A stretch of DNA of 64,000 nt from Massilia rubra. Lineage in GTDB: Bacteria > Pseudomonadota > Gammaproteobacteria > Burkholderiales > Burkholderiaceae_D. The stretch spans positions 1 through 64,000 of the forward strand of contig NZ_VUYU01000011.1 in assembly GCF_011682065.1 (NCBI RefSeq). The letters run 5' to 3'. The notes under the pieces were generated by a model. That model was not told the DNA's origin, made no database searches, and saw only the letters and a program-made list of their open reading frames with translations. This document shows positions 41,394-50,318 of this stretch, in pieces (the stretch's first letter is position 1; the number at the start of each line of letters is the position of its first letter). The position numbers were made by a program, and so were the translations under genes.

Positions 41394-42104
41394 TTAGAGA
41401 CTATTGGCTTGCTGCTTCTTTAGCGCAGTTGCACATTCCTTGAAGTTCTTGTACGTATAGTTAATTGAAATGAATCCGCTCATCGTCGTGCTGGCGTGCG
41501 TATTAATTTCGATATTGTCCAGATCTTCGGGGAGGGGTTGCTCCGTTTTTCCTTCGGACCAGTCGTAACCATACACAACAGATTCCTCCTTCAGTCCTAC
41601 CATCCAGTACTCGGGGTTTTTCTTGTAGACATCCTTGCTGCTGTAATCGAATTTCTTCGTGTGTTTGCCGTACTTGATGGCCATCGTTTCAGCAAGACGA
41701 TCAGCTTTCTTTCTTAACTGGTCGCCAGTACCGTTGACGATATCAATATCGTGGGTTGTTCGAATTCGGCACAGGCCCACGTTTGGCAGTGCCACGACAA
41801 AGTAGTCTTTGAATCCTTCGAGCGGCTTCGGTGGCGTTCCGGTAAATATGCCAGGTGAAGAATCCGACGTCTTGAAGCCCAATTTTTCAATCTCTTCGAC
41901 CGACATTCCTCCTGCAAGACCAAACGGGCCGCTATGCGTCGTCTTGGCTGGCTCAAGAGGCTTTGCAGGTGCGGCCTTGCTCGGCTCTGCGGGGTTAACT
42001 GCTTGCGGGGCGCCACTGCTGCCGGGCACCTGCTTTTGACAACCGGCCATCGCGCATAATATGAGCGCAACAATTGAGCAACTTTTGATTTTTTGGGTGG
42101 ACAT
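41394..42104 (-). CDS. Hypothetical lipoprotein
   Basis: This 236-residue protein has a lipoprotein signal (IKSCSIVALILCAMAGCQKQ, lipobox MAGC), a Pro/Ala linker to about residue 60, and a globular domain. FGLAGGMSVEEIEKLGFKTS resembles the 'hGhxxG.T..qh..LG' helix found in envelope proteins of unknown function. The later KKNPEYWMVGLKEESVVYGY and FISINYTYKNFKECATALKK are predicted strands and helix. The composition is more AT-rich than its neighbours. The ATG is preferred over a GTG two codons upstream. No family assigned. Confidence 0.7.
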   Translation of the reverse strand: MSTQKIKSCSIVALILCAMAGCQKQVPGSSGAPQAVNPAEPSKAAPAKPLEPAKTTHSGPFGLAGGMSVEEIEKLGFKTSDSSPGIFTGTPPKPLEGFKDYFVVALPNVGLCRIRTTHDIDIVNGTGDQLRKKADRLAETMAIKYGKHTKKFDYSSKDVYKKNPEYWMVGLKEESVVYGYDWSEGKTEQPLPEDLDNIEINTHASTTMSGFISINYTYKNFKECATALKKQQANSL

Positions 42105-42477
42105 ATTCACTCTTTGATTTGGTTGGCATAGGGACGTGCCGGGTGCGATTTACAACCCTCCGGTGGCCTGACGTCTGCAACCCATTTTCGCATGTCTTGT
42201 AGCCACGCACCAATAAATATTGCCATTAAAGCTTGGTTGCCTCTGCCGCAATGAGTGCGCTGTTAAACGCATGCCTGGGATGACGGCTCCCTCGCATTCC
42301 GCGCCCTTGTCCAAGTCATCCACGTTGGCATGTGGATCTGCATTGCCTGGCGTATCGGGCGCTATTGACGAATCCCGGCAAGCGCTTTAGGCTCACCGAG
42401 CGACCGATGTCCCCTCGGGCGGGGTCGCTCGATTTGCGGCAATCGCTGCCGGTGTTCAACTTTTCGGGAGGCATGCA
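42105..42477. other. 373-bp gap with no gene
   Basis: I see no coding frame with a ribosome site here. The only clear element is the GGGAGG ribosome site of the VOC gene close to its right end. Confidence 0.5.
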
Positions 42478-42963
42478 ATGACCAGCAAGAATACGATCTG
42501 CCTGTGGTACGACGGCGATGCCGTCGACGCCGCCAACTTTTATGCAGACACCTTTCCCGACAGCGCAGTCCAGGCCATCCACCGCGCGCCGGGCGACTAC
42601 CCGGATGGAAAAGAAGGCGATGTCCTCACGGTCGAATTTACCGTGGCCGGCATTCCCTGCATCGGGCTCAACGGCGGCCCGCATTTCAAGCACAGCGAAG
42701 CCTTCTCGTTCATGATCACCACCGACGACCAGGCCGAAACCGACCGCTTGTGGAATGCCATTGTCGGCAATGGTGGTCAGGAAAGCGAATGTGGCTGGTG
42801 CAAGGATCGCTGGGGATTGTCCTGGCAGATTGCGCCGCGCGCGCTGACGGCGGCTGTATTCGGTCCCGATCCCGCCGCCGCCAAGCGCGCGTTCGATGCG
42901 ATGATGACGATGAGAAAAATCGATATCGCCACGATCGAACGGGCCGTGCTTGGCCGGGATTGA
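42478..42963 (+). CDS. VOC-family protein (PhnB-like)
   Basis: This 161-residue protein of the vicinal-oxygen-chelate superfamily has two beta-alpha-beta-beta-beta halves. The first runs ICLWYDGDAVDAANFYADTF, then VEFTVAGIPCIGLNGGPHFK. The second contains SFMITTDDQAETDRLWNAIV and SECGWCKDRWGLSWQIAPRA. The PhnB/3-demethylubiquinone methyltransferase-like subgroup has this exact layout. These proteins usually lack a proven reaction. GGGAGG precedes the ATG. Confidence 0.85.
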   Translation: MTSKNTICLWYDGDAVDAANFYADTFPDSAVQAIHRAPGDYPDGKEGDVLTVEFTVAGIPCIGLNGGPHFKHSEAFSFMITTDDQAETDRLWNAIVGNGGQESECGWCKDRWGLSWQIAPRALTAAVFGPDPAAAKRAFDAMMTMRKIDIATIERAVLGRD

Positions 42964-42972
42964 TCCGCTCGA

Positions 42973-44103
42973 TTAGACGAATGCGGTTCGCGCCGACGCC
43001 GCCGTCGTGGCCGATTGCAAAATGCGTCCCAGGGGAAGCTCGACGCACCGGTAAAATACCGCGCCCGCCAGCACACTCGCAGCCCAGGCCGTCAGCATAC
43101 CCAGCGCCTGGAAATGCGGCTCGGGTGGCACGAAGCGGGCAAACGCCGCATTGATCAGCAGGCACACCGGGAAATGGATCAGGAACATCGAATAGGAGAT
43201 CTGCGCCAGGCGATTGATCGCCGACATGCCCCAGTAGGAAAACGCTCCGGTGCGCGCGCGGCCGAACAGAAACAGGACGCACGTCACCGCCAGCGCCACC
43301 GCGATGCGCAGGCGGAAGTCCAGCACCAGCGCGACCAGGGTCGGCGCCAGGATCATCGCCACCAGCAGCGCCACCGCGCGTGGGCGCCGTTTCGGATCGC
43401 TCGCCAGCCAAGCCATGATGCCCAGTCCATAGCTGCCGAAGAAATAGGGCGCCCATTCATCCCAGTTGGGATCGCGATTGAAGTACAACAGGGACGTGCT
43501 GATCCCGAGCACCACCACGGCAGGCATCAGCCAGCGCCGCCGTCCAGCGCCGGAAACGCGACCGCACAGCCAGACCAGCATGGCCACCACCGCGTACAGC
43601 TGGAAATCGATGGCGACGTACCACGCCCCCGCCGACAAGGAGTCGTAACCGAGCACGCCTTGCAGCAACAGCGCGTGCGCGGCCAGTTGCAACCAATCGG
43701 GCGGCGGGGAAATCGAATCATGCGTCATCCACCGGGTGGCGAGGGCGGAAGCGGCAACCGCGCACAAAATCGCCACCATGAACGGCGGCACCAGCTTGGC
43801 ATAGCGCCGCCACACGGTCGCCAGCGGATTGATCGCGCCTGGCTGGCCTTGCGGGAACAAGGACTTGGCCACCAGGAAACCGCCGATCACCAGGAACACT
43901 TGCACGGCAATGCGCGCGAAGGAATCGAGCCAGTCGATCACATCGGGCATCAGGGGGCGCGCATAGTCGGCCATCGGACCGTAGAAGGCCAGGTGGTGCA
44001 GCACAATCAATTGCGCCGCGATGACTTTTAACAGATTGATCAGTACAAACTGCGCCGGGGCGCTTGCCTTGGCCCCGGGTACTTTTTCTACAGCGACAGC
44101 CAT
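42973..44103 (-). CDS. Acyltransferase-3 family membrane enzyme
   Basis: This 376-residue polytopic protein opens FVLINLLKVIAAQLIVLHHL, the catalytic-His helix. It continues FARIAVQVFLVIGGFLVAKS and RRYAKLVPPFMVAILCAVAA, the hallmarks of the family, with about ten helices. No SGNH domain. The start MAVAVEKV is placed five bases after GAAGAGG; the longer frame would begin with TTG. Substrate unknown. The Tn552-like transposon begins about 170 bp upstream of its start. Confidence 0.85.
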   Translation of the reverse strand: MAVAVEKVPGAKASAPAQFVLINLLKVIAAQLIVLHHLAFYGPMADYARPLMPDVIDWLDSFARIAVQVFLVIGGFLVAKSLFPQGQPGAINPLATVWRRYAKLVPPFMVAILCAVAASALATRWMTHDSISPPPDWLQLAAHALLLQGVLGYDSLSAGAWYVAIDFQLYAVVAMLVWLCGRVSGAGRRRWLMPAVVVLGISTSLLYFNRDPNWDEWAPYFFGSYGLGIMAWLASDPKRRPRAVALLVAMILAPTLVALVLDFRLRIAVALAVTCVLFLFGRARTGAFSYWGMSAINRLAQISYSMFLIHFPVCLLINAAFARFVPPEPHFQALGMLTAWAASVLAGAVFYRCVELPLGRILQSATTAASARTAFV

Positions 44104-44269
44104 CCAAACCTCTTCCAAAAGCGCGACCGCGCAAGCTGCGCATCGGTCGATATCAGCCAGTCATGAGCGATGATTGCTGATAACAATTTGTTATCATAGC
44201 GTATGCGGCCAGGATATGGTGTATGGATGCGTTACCGGATGTTACGTGCCGGTCGCCGGAGACGGCGTC

Positions 44270-44275
44270 AATATG
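44270..44275 (+). repeat. Target duplication AATATG, left copy
   Basis: Directly abuts the transposon end TGTAGCGG at 44276. The matching copy is at 50490-50495. Confidence 0.9.
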
Positions 44276-44445
44276 TGTAGCGGCTCGCGTTTGAAACCGA
44301 TCATGCTCGCATTCGAGGCCGGTTTTGGCTCGAATTAACTGCAAATGACGGAAAGCCCGTGCTCACATTATCTGCAAATGGGCTTGCAATCGACGGAACC
44401 GGCTCGCATTCCACGGACGCCGGCTCACGCTAACTGCAAATGACG
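44276..44445 (+). repeat. Left transposon end with three repeated sites
   Basis: After the TGTAG tip, three ~25-bp copies of a site reading GGCTCxxxxTAxCTGCAAATG start at 44327, 44361 and 44421. A half copy GGCTCGCATTCC is at 44401. They match the right end in order and spacing, and are probably transposase-binding sites. Confidence 0.85.
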
Positions 44446-44447
44446 GT

Positions 44448-45419
44448 TCATATAGGCAAGCCCGCCGCCAGCATGCGCTCGCGGATCTCGGCCGTGCGTT
44501 TCGGTTCGAGCTGGTTGCTGAACATCGCGCGAATCTCCGCCGCCTTGGCATCGAACTGCTCGGTCATGTCTTTGAGCCGGTAGCCGTGGCGCGCTAGCGT
44601 CGGCTCAAGGTCGTCGAGCTGGCGCGACAGCACCGTCTCCACCAATTCCGCCGTGACCGGCTTCTCGCCGGTCTGGTAGCCCGCTTCGAGGGCCAGCGTC
44701 AGGTGCAACTGAACCTGCAGCGGCGTGCGCAGCTTGGTGGCCAGTATGTCGATCGCCTCGGCTGTCAGAATCTCCCCCGGCTCGGTCTTGTTGCTGGTGC
44801 AGACTCCGAGCAGCCAATGGATATAGTCGCGCTGGCTGCCGGCGATGCCGTCCAAATTGAAGATGTCGGTGCGGTAGCCGATTTCCTCCATCGTAGGCCG
44901 ACGTAGGTCATTGCGTAGTTTGGGATGGCCGGCCAAGATCACCGACAGCCGGCCGCCGACGTCCTCCACGACCTCCATCAGGCGCTTGAGGCCGATGAGC
45001 GTGTGGCCGTTCAAGTCGTGCGCCTCGTCGATGAATAGCGCCACGGGGCGCTTGCCCTTTTTCACCAGATCCTGCAGCTCGCGGTCGCGCCGCTCTCCCT
45101 GCTTGGGGATCTGCACCTGCTTGTCCTGCGACAGATCGTAATAGAGAGCCGAGATTAGCGTGGCGAGTTTGATGCTGTGCTTCTCCACCGATACCGACTT
45201 GGCGACGGACACGCGGTTTTCATCCTTCAGGATCTGCTGAAGACGGCGCAGCGTCACGGTCTTGCCGCTGCCGACGACGCCACAGACAGCGATCAGGCGC
45301 CCCTGCATGACCGCCCCCTTGATGTCCTTGATGAGCTGCAGGTGGTGCTCGGTCTCGTAATAGCCGGCTTGGCTGAGGGCCTGCGTCAGCCCGTAATACT
45401 GCATCACTTCAACCCGCAT
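44448..45419 (-). CDS. Transposition ATPase (TniB/Tn552 p271-like)
   Basis: This 323-residue AAA+ ATPase probably selects target DNA and activates the transposase, like MuB. Walker A is CGVVGSGKTVTL (near residue 47), Walker B ALFIDEAHDLNG (near 131), with sensor VILAGHPKLRNDL. The N-terminal MRVEVMQYYGLTQALSQAGY is typical of the ExeA/TniB-like group. MRVEVMQ is the start because it overlaps the transposase stop by 11 bp, implying coupling. The stop lies 2 bp from the innermost end site. Confidence 0.9.
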   Translation of the reverse strand: MRVEVMQYYGLTQALSQAGYYETEHHLQLIKDIKGAVMQGRLIAVCGVVGSGKTVTLRRLQQILKDENRVSVAKSVSVEKHSIKLATLISALYYDLSQDKQVQIPKQGERRDRELQDLVKKGKRPVALFIDEAHDLNGHTLIGLKRLMEVVEDVGGRLSVILAGHPKLRNDLRRPTMEEIGYRTDIFNLDGIAGSQRDYIHWLLGVCTSNKTEPGEILTAEAIDILATKLRTPLQVQLHLTLALEAGYQTGEKPVTAELVETVLSRQLDDLEPTLARHGYRLKDMTEQFDAKAAEIRAMFSNQLEPKRTAEIRERMLAAGLPI

Positions 45420-47064
45420 GGTGCTCTCCTGTCTGCTTGTTTCGGAAGTAGTCCCGCACGCGTGCCAGCACGACGCTGCGGTTGAGCGTCTCGGCCAGCA
45501 CCTGGTCGATGAAGGCGCGGTCTTCCGGCGCGAGCTTGGCCAGAGGACGCGCCAGGTCGTCGGCGATGGCGAGTTTGGCGGCGATGGCGCCAGCGAAGTG
45601 GTAGGCGTGCGCCTCGGTGTTGAATGGTTGGTGCGGCAGCGACATGGCGGCGGCCGGCGGGGTAAGGTGCATATCGCTTCCTGCCAAAGCGCTGATCGGT
45701 AGATCGAGCTGGTCGGCAAGCGCGCGGATGCGATCGGCGCGCTCGTCCGCCTTGCCGCGTTTGAACGCCCGGTAGCGGTGCAGCGGAACCGGCCCGGCTA
45801 CCGGGCGGTACGGCCCAAATTTCTCGCCGTCGAACTCGACATACATTTCGTCGTCGAATAAGCCCCATAGTAGGACGACGGTCTCGCCGGCCATGTCCGG
45901 CTCTACCTGATAGGCAGTGCCGCCGATGGCGATGCGCGCGTCGACGCCGACCTTGCGGCTCTCGGGTTCGCGCGCGAACCGGCAGTACTGCTCCCACGCG
46001 CACATGTCGCGCACGCCCTCGGCCGGCAAGTTGGCCAGCCAATCGGCCAGTCGAGAGTGTTTCTCCGAACGATGGCTCTGGTCGTTGTAACGCAGCAGGT
46101 AGCGCATCAACCATTCGTTGGCCTGGCTCTCCGTTTCCGGTTTGTGGAAATGGTAAAGCGTTTCATGCGCTTCCTTCACCGTCCTGAATGGGCGCTCGAC
46201 CTTGCCTTTTGAACGGGCCGTCGTGCGGGTTCCATCTTTGCCTGCTGGAATGTGCGTGAGCCATTCGATATCGAGGGCCAGCATGACGTTTTGAAACACC
46301 CGGCTCTTGGCCACCGGACCGTTGTCCAGATAAATCATCTTCGGCCGGCCTTGGAATGGGAACGCGGGGTCGGCCTTGACGGTCATGGCGTTGAACAGGA
46401 AACGCAGCGCGGACTCGGCGTCCTCGCCATATACGCACTGGTATTCCTGGTAGCCGACGCCGCTGCGGTCATCTACCACACTGAACAGCATCAAGGTCGG
46501 CACTCCCTTTGAAGGATCAATCCAATCGGGCTTGTCGATGTGCTTGAGGTCGGAAGGCGACATATCGAATTGCCAGCAATCGTTGCTGTGTTCTGCCTGA
46601 AAACGCACGGCCGGTGGCTCGCGCAACAAATGGGGCTGGTCAAGTCGCAACAGGGACAGATAACGATTGACGGTCGGGCGCCGCAGCAGGCCCATGGGGG
46701 CCTTGACCAATCCCTGCACCGTTTCCACCCCATGCTCCTCCATCAACTCGATGGCCCGTCCGGTGGACAGGTGGCGTCCGGCCTTGTTGGTGGTGCGCAG
46801 TTTCAGCGCCGCGATCAGTTCGCAATAGCGCTCCAACTCCGCTTGCGGCAACATCCGAGGCTTGCCGTGGTCGGCGCGGTGCGCGGCGTGCGGCTTCTGA
46901 AACGCTTGCAGCGCCCGATAGACCGTTGTCGCGGAGACGCCGTAAAGACTGGCCACGGCAGCGATTTGGGTGACACGCTCCGAACTCTTGCGCGGTAAAC
47001 GGTCCAGCCGCTGCCGCAACTGCAGCAGCGAGTCGACAGGGATCGCCTTATGTCGGCCGATCAT
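45409..47064 (-). CDS. DDE transposase (TniA/Tn552 p480-like)
   Basis: This 551-residue Mu/Tn7-type transposase has N-terminal helix-turn-helix regions (VTQIAAVASLYGVSATTVYR; LSTGRAIELMEEHGVETVQG). The integrase core has D in CWQFDMSPSDLKH (near 170), D in MIYLDNGPVAKSRV (near 250) and E in SKGKVERPFRTVKEAHE (near 290). A C-terminal Mu-type beta-barrel (RIAIGGTAYQVEPDMAGETV) and an ATPase-binding tail follow. MIGRHKAIPVDSL is the start, 17 bp inside the resolvase 3' end; sequence upstream in this frame is antisense-like and not domain-bearing. Confidence 0.9.
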   Translation of the reverse strand: MIGRHKAIPVDSLLQLRQRLDRLPRKSSERVTQIAAVASLYGVSATTVYRALQAFQKPHAAHRADHGKPRMLPQAELERYCELIAALKLRTTNKAGRHLSTGRAIELMEEHGVETVQGLVKAPMGLLRRPTVNRYLSLLRLDQPHLLREPPAVRFQAEHSNDCWQFDMSPSDLKHIDKPDWIDPSKGVPTLMLFSVVDDRSGVGYQEYQCVYGEDAESALRFLFNAMTVKADPAFPFQGRPKMIYLDNGPVAKSRVFQNVMLALDIEWLTHIPAGKDGTRTTARSKGKVERPFRTVKEAHETLYHFHKPETESQANEWLMRYLLRYNDQSHRSEKHSRLADWLANLPAEGVRDMCAWEQYCRFAREPESRKVGVDARIAIGGTAYQVEPDMAGETVVLLWGLFDDEMYVEFDGEKFGPYRPVAGPVPLHRYRAFKRGKADERADRIRALADQLDLPISALAGSDMHLTPPAAAMSLPHQPFNTEAHAYHFAGAIAAKLAIADDLARPLAKLAPEDRAFIDQVLAETLNRSVVLARVRDYFRNKQTGEHHAG

Positions 47065-47608
47065 GGCGGGCCAACGCGCGGTATACGGAGGCGCGGCCAA
47101 CGCCGAGTCGCCGTGCGATTTCTGTCGCGCCAAGCTTCTCCTCGACGCGCAGGCGTTGGACCTCGGCGGAATCCACCGATGGCTTGCGTCCATGGTAAAC
47201 ACCGCGCACCTTGGCGGCGGCGATGCCCTCAAGCTGGCGCTCACGCCTGAGGTTGGTTTCGAATTCAGCGAACACGCCCAGCATGTCCAGGAAGGCCTTG
47301 CCCGCCGCACTGCGGGTGTCGATGGGTTGCTCGGTCGCCTTGAGGGTGACGCCACGCTCCTTCAACGCGTACACGATGTCCTGCAGATCCTTGATGCTGC
47401 GCGCAAGGCGATCGATCCTGGTCACGACCAGCGTGTCACCCCGCCGCAGGAAATCGAGCAGCGTCGCCAGCTCGGTGCGACCGGCGCGGCTGGTGCCACT
47501 CGCCTTCTCAGCTCGAACAACGTCGCAGCCAGCGGCGCGCAGCGCCTGCTCCTGCAGGGCGAAGTCCTGGTCGCTGCTGGAAACGCGCGCATATCCGTAG
47601 AGCGCCAT
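47048..47608 (-). CDS. Serine resolvase of the transposon
   Basis: This 186-residue serine recombinase begins MALYGYARVSSSDQDFALQE with Ser near 10. It has GDTLVVTRIDRLARSIKDLQ near 57-76, the E-helix KAFLDMLGVFAEFETNLRRE and a C-terminal HTH (LGATEIARRLGVGRASVYRA). It should resolve cointegrates formed by replicative transposition at the res site just upstream (47680-47700). It is a different protein from the element resolvase at 24070 (different HTH, no close run of identity). Confidence 0.9.
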   Translation of the reverse strand: MALYGYARVSSSDQDFALQEQALRAAGCDVVRAEKASGTSRAGRTELATLLDFLRRGDTLVVTRIDRLARSIKDLQDIVYALKERGVTLKATEQPIDTRSAAGKAFLDMLGVFAEFETNLRRERQLEGIAAAKVRGVYHGRKPSVDSAEVQRLRVEEKLGATEIARRLGVGRASVYRALARHDRPT

Positions 47609-47679
47609 GGGTAGGGTTCGTCTCGATAGGCTTTAGAACTGCCAAAATTACCATGTCGATAACTAAAAAACAACCCTAT

Positions 47680-47700
47680 TGAGACGAAATATTCGTCTCA
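47680..47700. promoter_or_regulatory. Resolvase site (res) with 7-bp inverted arms
   Basis: TGAGACG (47680-47686) and CGTCTCA (47694-47700) flank AAATATT. A further CGTCTCGAT half-site is near 47612. The AT-rich gap between resolvase and cargo is where Tn552/Tn3-type res sites lie. The remaining 47701-47823 holds no gene. Confidence 0.7.
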
Positions 47701-47823
47701 CTCAAATAGTCCATTTGGGTATACCCATATGACCTGATTAATACAGGAATCTCCGGAAGAGATCGTTTTAATTTCATAATTGACAATATGTATACATTGA
47801 TATCCAAATTTTCTCATTTGAAT

Positions 47824-48087
47824 TCATGGCGCTCTTTTTTGCCGTCCCCAATATCCAAACTCCTCCGCATGAATTTCCAGATCCAGTTCCAATACCCTGC
47901 GCTCTAAGTGCGCCTGCGCGTCCTTGACGGCGGCGTTATAGACGAGCGGACCGATTTCTTCGAGAAAATAGCCGAGCAAGGCACCTGCAGTGATATTGCC
48001 GATTTTTTCCTCCATGTGCGCGTCGAAATAGCGCTGGATCGACTCCACAACTTTTTTTCGAGCGTCCTTCGACAGTTCAATGGTCAT
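47824..48087 (-). CDS. DUF2164 protein
   Basis: This 87-residue protein begins MTIELSKDARKKVVESIQRY, then FDAHMEEKIGNITAGALLGY, FLEEIGPLVYNAAVKDAQAH and a final ELDLEIHAEEFGYW. The block IGN(I/L)xAGxLLxFFLEEIGPxVYN is the DUF2164 signature. The function is unknown. It overlaps the efflux-pump gene by 11 bp and ends the cargo operon, so it travels with the pump. Many hosts carry it beside unrelated genes. Confidence 0.9.
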   Translation of the reverse strand: MTIELSKDARKKVVESIQRYFDAHMEEKIGNITAGALLGYFLEEIGPLVYNAAVKDAQAHLERRVLELDLEIHAEEFGYWGRQKRAP

Positions 48088-49603
48088 GGGAACTCCCGGC
48101 TGCGCCCTGAGCAGCTAAATGACCAGCATTGCCTTTTCTGAATCGCATAGCCAATCCCACCGCGACCATCGCCAGCAGAACGGCGCAGGACAGCAGCACG
48201 GTGATATACGCGTGTTCGAAAGCGTCTTTGGTATGGGCGATGAACGCACGGGCAACGCTGCTGTCCAGCGCATCGGCCAGCAGCAGCGCCTGATCGAGCC
48301 CATCTCTTGCAAGGTCCAGTCCAGCCACGCCGTCCGGCACGACGACGTTAGAGGAATAGGATAAGGTCGCAATACTGCCCATGACCGCCACACCGAGCAC
48401 ACCGCCAAACTCATATGCCACAGCTTCCATCGATGCCGCCATGCCCGCTTGCCGGCCGGGCGTATTGAACATCACCGCCACCGACGCGCTGACCATCCCG
48501 GCACCGGCGCCGAAGCCAAACACGACCATGCAAAACAATCGCAACATGAAAGCATCACCACTGGACAAGGCCATCCCTACCAGGCCCCCTGCGGCCATCA
48601 AGAGCGACATCCACAACATCCGCGCCACGCCGACCCTGTCCAGCATGGCGCCGGCAAGCGGCCCAGCCAAAAATGACGCCAGCGAGATCGGCAGCAGGTA
48701 CGCGCCCGCGTCAAACGGAGAGTGACCTTCCACTAGTTGCAGTTGCTGAGTCATCACCAGTTGCACACCGATGACCGCTACCATCGCCACGATGATGGTG
48801 ACGACACCACCGGCGAAGCTGGGATTCCTGAACAGTGAAAAATCCACCATCGGATTGATAGTGCAAACTTGCTGGCGATAGAAGAACACGAGGAAAGCGA
48901 CGCCGATGGTGGCGGCAATCCCGGCCTGCACGTAGTGCGCGTTCAGTTTGCCCGCTTCATTGATGCCGTAGGTCAGCCCAACCAAGCCGACCATCACCAC
49001 TACCGAGGACCAGGCATGCCAGGGCTGGCGCGGATTACCTGCCGATTTGCTGACGACTATAGGGGTGAGTACCAAGGCCAAGAGGATAATCGGAACATTG
49101 ATGAGAAACACTGCGCCCCAACGAAAGTGGCCGAGCAAGGCGCCGCCGATCAGGGGGCCGACAGAGGTAGCGCCCGCGTAGAGCGATCCCCAGATCCCGA
49201 TCGCCATACCCCGTTCGCGGTCGGTTGTGAACGTGTGTCGGACCAATGCTAGGGATGCAGGCATCATCATTGCTGCACCAGTCGCCATTAGCGCGCGGCC
49301 CAGAATCAATACTGCCACCGAAGGAGCCCATCCGCTAAGCGCTGAGGCCGCGCCAAATAGCGCCATGCCCATCAAGAAGATAGGGCGATGACCGATTCTG
49401 TCGCCCATCGATCCCAGTCCTAGCAGTAACCCTGCCATCACCAGCGGATAGGTATTGATGATCCACAGTTTTTCGCTGTTCGATGCATGCAGTTCATGCG
49501 CAATGGTCGGCAGTGCCGTGAATAGGACCGTCATGTCTAGTCCCACCAGGAAGATACCAGCCGAGATGACAGCGAGCACCATCCATTTATTTTTCAACAT
49601 CAT
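48077..49603 (-). CDS. DHA2-family multidrug efflux pump (SmvA/QacA-like)
   Basis: This 508-residue 14-helix MFS antiporter opens MVLAVISAGIFLVGLDMTVL with the membrane Asp of DHA2 pumps. It has ANTYPLV-type helix 2 (EKLWIINTYPLVMAGLLLGL), motif A GSMGDRIGHRPIFLMG and motif C in GSLYAGATSVGPLIGGALLG. The SmvA/LfrA group exports quaternary ammonium compounds, dyes and methyl viologen. The spectrum here is a prediction. It follows the TetR gene by 9 bp and shares its promoter and operator, so release of the repressor would induce it. It is cargo of the transposon and can spread with it. Confidence 0.9.
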   Translation of the reverse strand: MMLKNKWMVLAVISAGIFLVGLDMTVLFTALPTIAHELHASNSEKLWIINTYPLVMAGLLLGLGSMGDRIGHRPIFLMGMALFGAASALSGWAPSVAVLILGRALMATGAAMMMPASLALVRHTFTTDRERGMAIGIWGSLYAGATSVGPLIGGALLGHFRWGAVFLINVPIILLALVLTPIVVSKSAGNPRQPWHAWSSVVVMVGLVGLTYGINEAGKLNAHYVQAGIAATIGVAFLVFFYRQQVCTINPMVDFSLFRNPSFAGGVVTIIVAMVAVIGVQLVMTQQLQLVEGHSPFDAGAYLLPISLASFLAGPLAGAMLDRVGVARMLWMSLLMAAGGLVGMALSSGDAFMLRLFCMVVFGFGAGAGMVSASVAVMFNTPGRQAGMAASMEAVAYEFGGVLGVAVMGSIATLSYSSNVVVPDGVAGLDLARDGLDQALLLADALDSSVARAFIAHTKDAFEHAYITVLLSCAVLLAMVAVGLAMRFRKGNAGHLAAQGAAGSSHDH

Positions 49604-49612
49604 AAGCTTTCG

Positions 49613-50173
49613 TTAAGCATTCGTTGGATAAGTTAAAGCAAGCAGCCGGGCATGGATTTCGTCCGGATGACGAATAGCCACCCCTGAGAGTCCTGCCAAC
49701 CAAATACCGTCGACAGTTAGCCGAACGCATTCCAGCACTGGGCCGCCATCGGTCTCTGCGTGCCGTGCTAAGCGACCGTCGTACCAGGCAACCCATTTGC
49801 CGCGCAGTTCGGTGTCGGTGAGCGTGGCAATCCACAACCCGGCCTGTTTGCGAGCCGCGCTAGAAGATTCATGCAGGAAGACGGTATTAACGAAGGCCCG
49901 CGTAAAACAGCCATACGGTTGCTTGTCAGCAGCGATAAGCTCATCGAGGCGCTGGTCGAGGTGTCCGAGCATCCAAGTGAATACTTCATCAAGCAGGGCC
50001 TGCTTGTTCAGGAAATGGTGGAAGAACGCCCCTTTAGTCACGCCAGCTGCAGCAGACACGGATTGCACGCTGACAGCAGCTAGTCCGCCCTGCGCCGCAA
50101 GTTCAGCAGTTCCCTCCAGCAGGTCCATTCGAACTTGTTGAGGGTTTTTCTTTCGATGGTGGGCTTCTGACAT
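49613..50173 (-). CDS. TetR-family repressor of the efflux operon
   Basis: This 186-residue protein has an N-terminal HTH (residues ~14-60: RMDLLEGTAELAAQGGLAAV then VTKGAFFHHFLNKQALLDEV). The C-terminal ligand domain is of the TetR_C type (WLAGLSGVAIRHPDEIHARL at the end). It is the first gene of an operon with the pump, so it is autoregulated, as for many pump repressors. The operator is the palindrome just upstream of its start. Confidence 0.9.
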   Translation of the reverse strand: MSEAHHRKKNPQQVRMDLLEGTAELAAQGGLAAVSVQSVSAAAGVTKGAFFHHFLNKQALLDEVFTWMLGHLDQRLDELIAADKQPYGCFTRAFVNTVFLHESSSAARKQAGLWIATLTDTELRGKWVAWYDGRLARHAETDGGPVLECVRLTVDGIWLAGLSGVAIRHPDEIHARLLALTYPTNA

Positions 50174-50181
50174 GGATCAAT

Positions 50182-50197
50182 CATACCGATCGGTATG
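50182..50197. promoter_or_regulatory. TetR-type operator palindrome
   Basis: CATACCGATCGGTATG is a perfect 16-bp palindrome centred 17 bp upstream of the TetR-family start codon. It covers the expected promoter of the tetR-pump-DUF2164 operon. Confidence 0.85.
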
Positions 50198-50318
50198 TTG
50201 CATGTCAATTCTTGTATTTTTTGGAAAAACCTGAGCAAATCTAATTTGGAATGGAGGGGCCGACTGGATCGACATCCACCGTCTTCGACGAACGGAATAT
50301 TAGAGATTACACAGTTGA

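Noticed and set aside
44448-47064. Tn7/Tn5053-type transposon with TniQ
   Set aside because: No TniQ or fourth transposition gene lies between the ATPase and the left end. Gene set and TGT tips fit Tn552.
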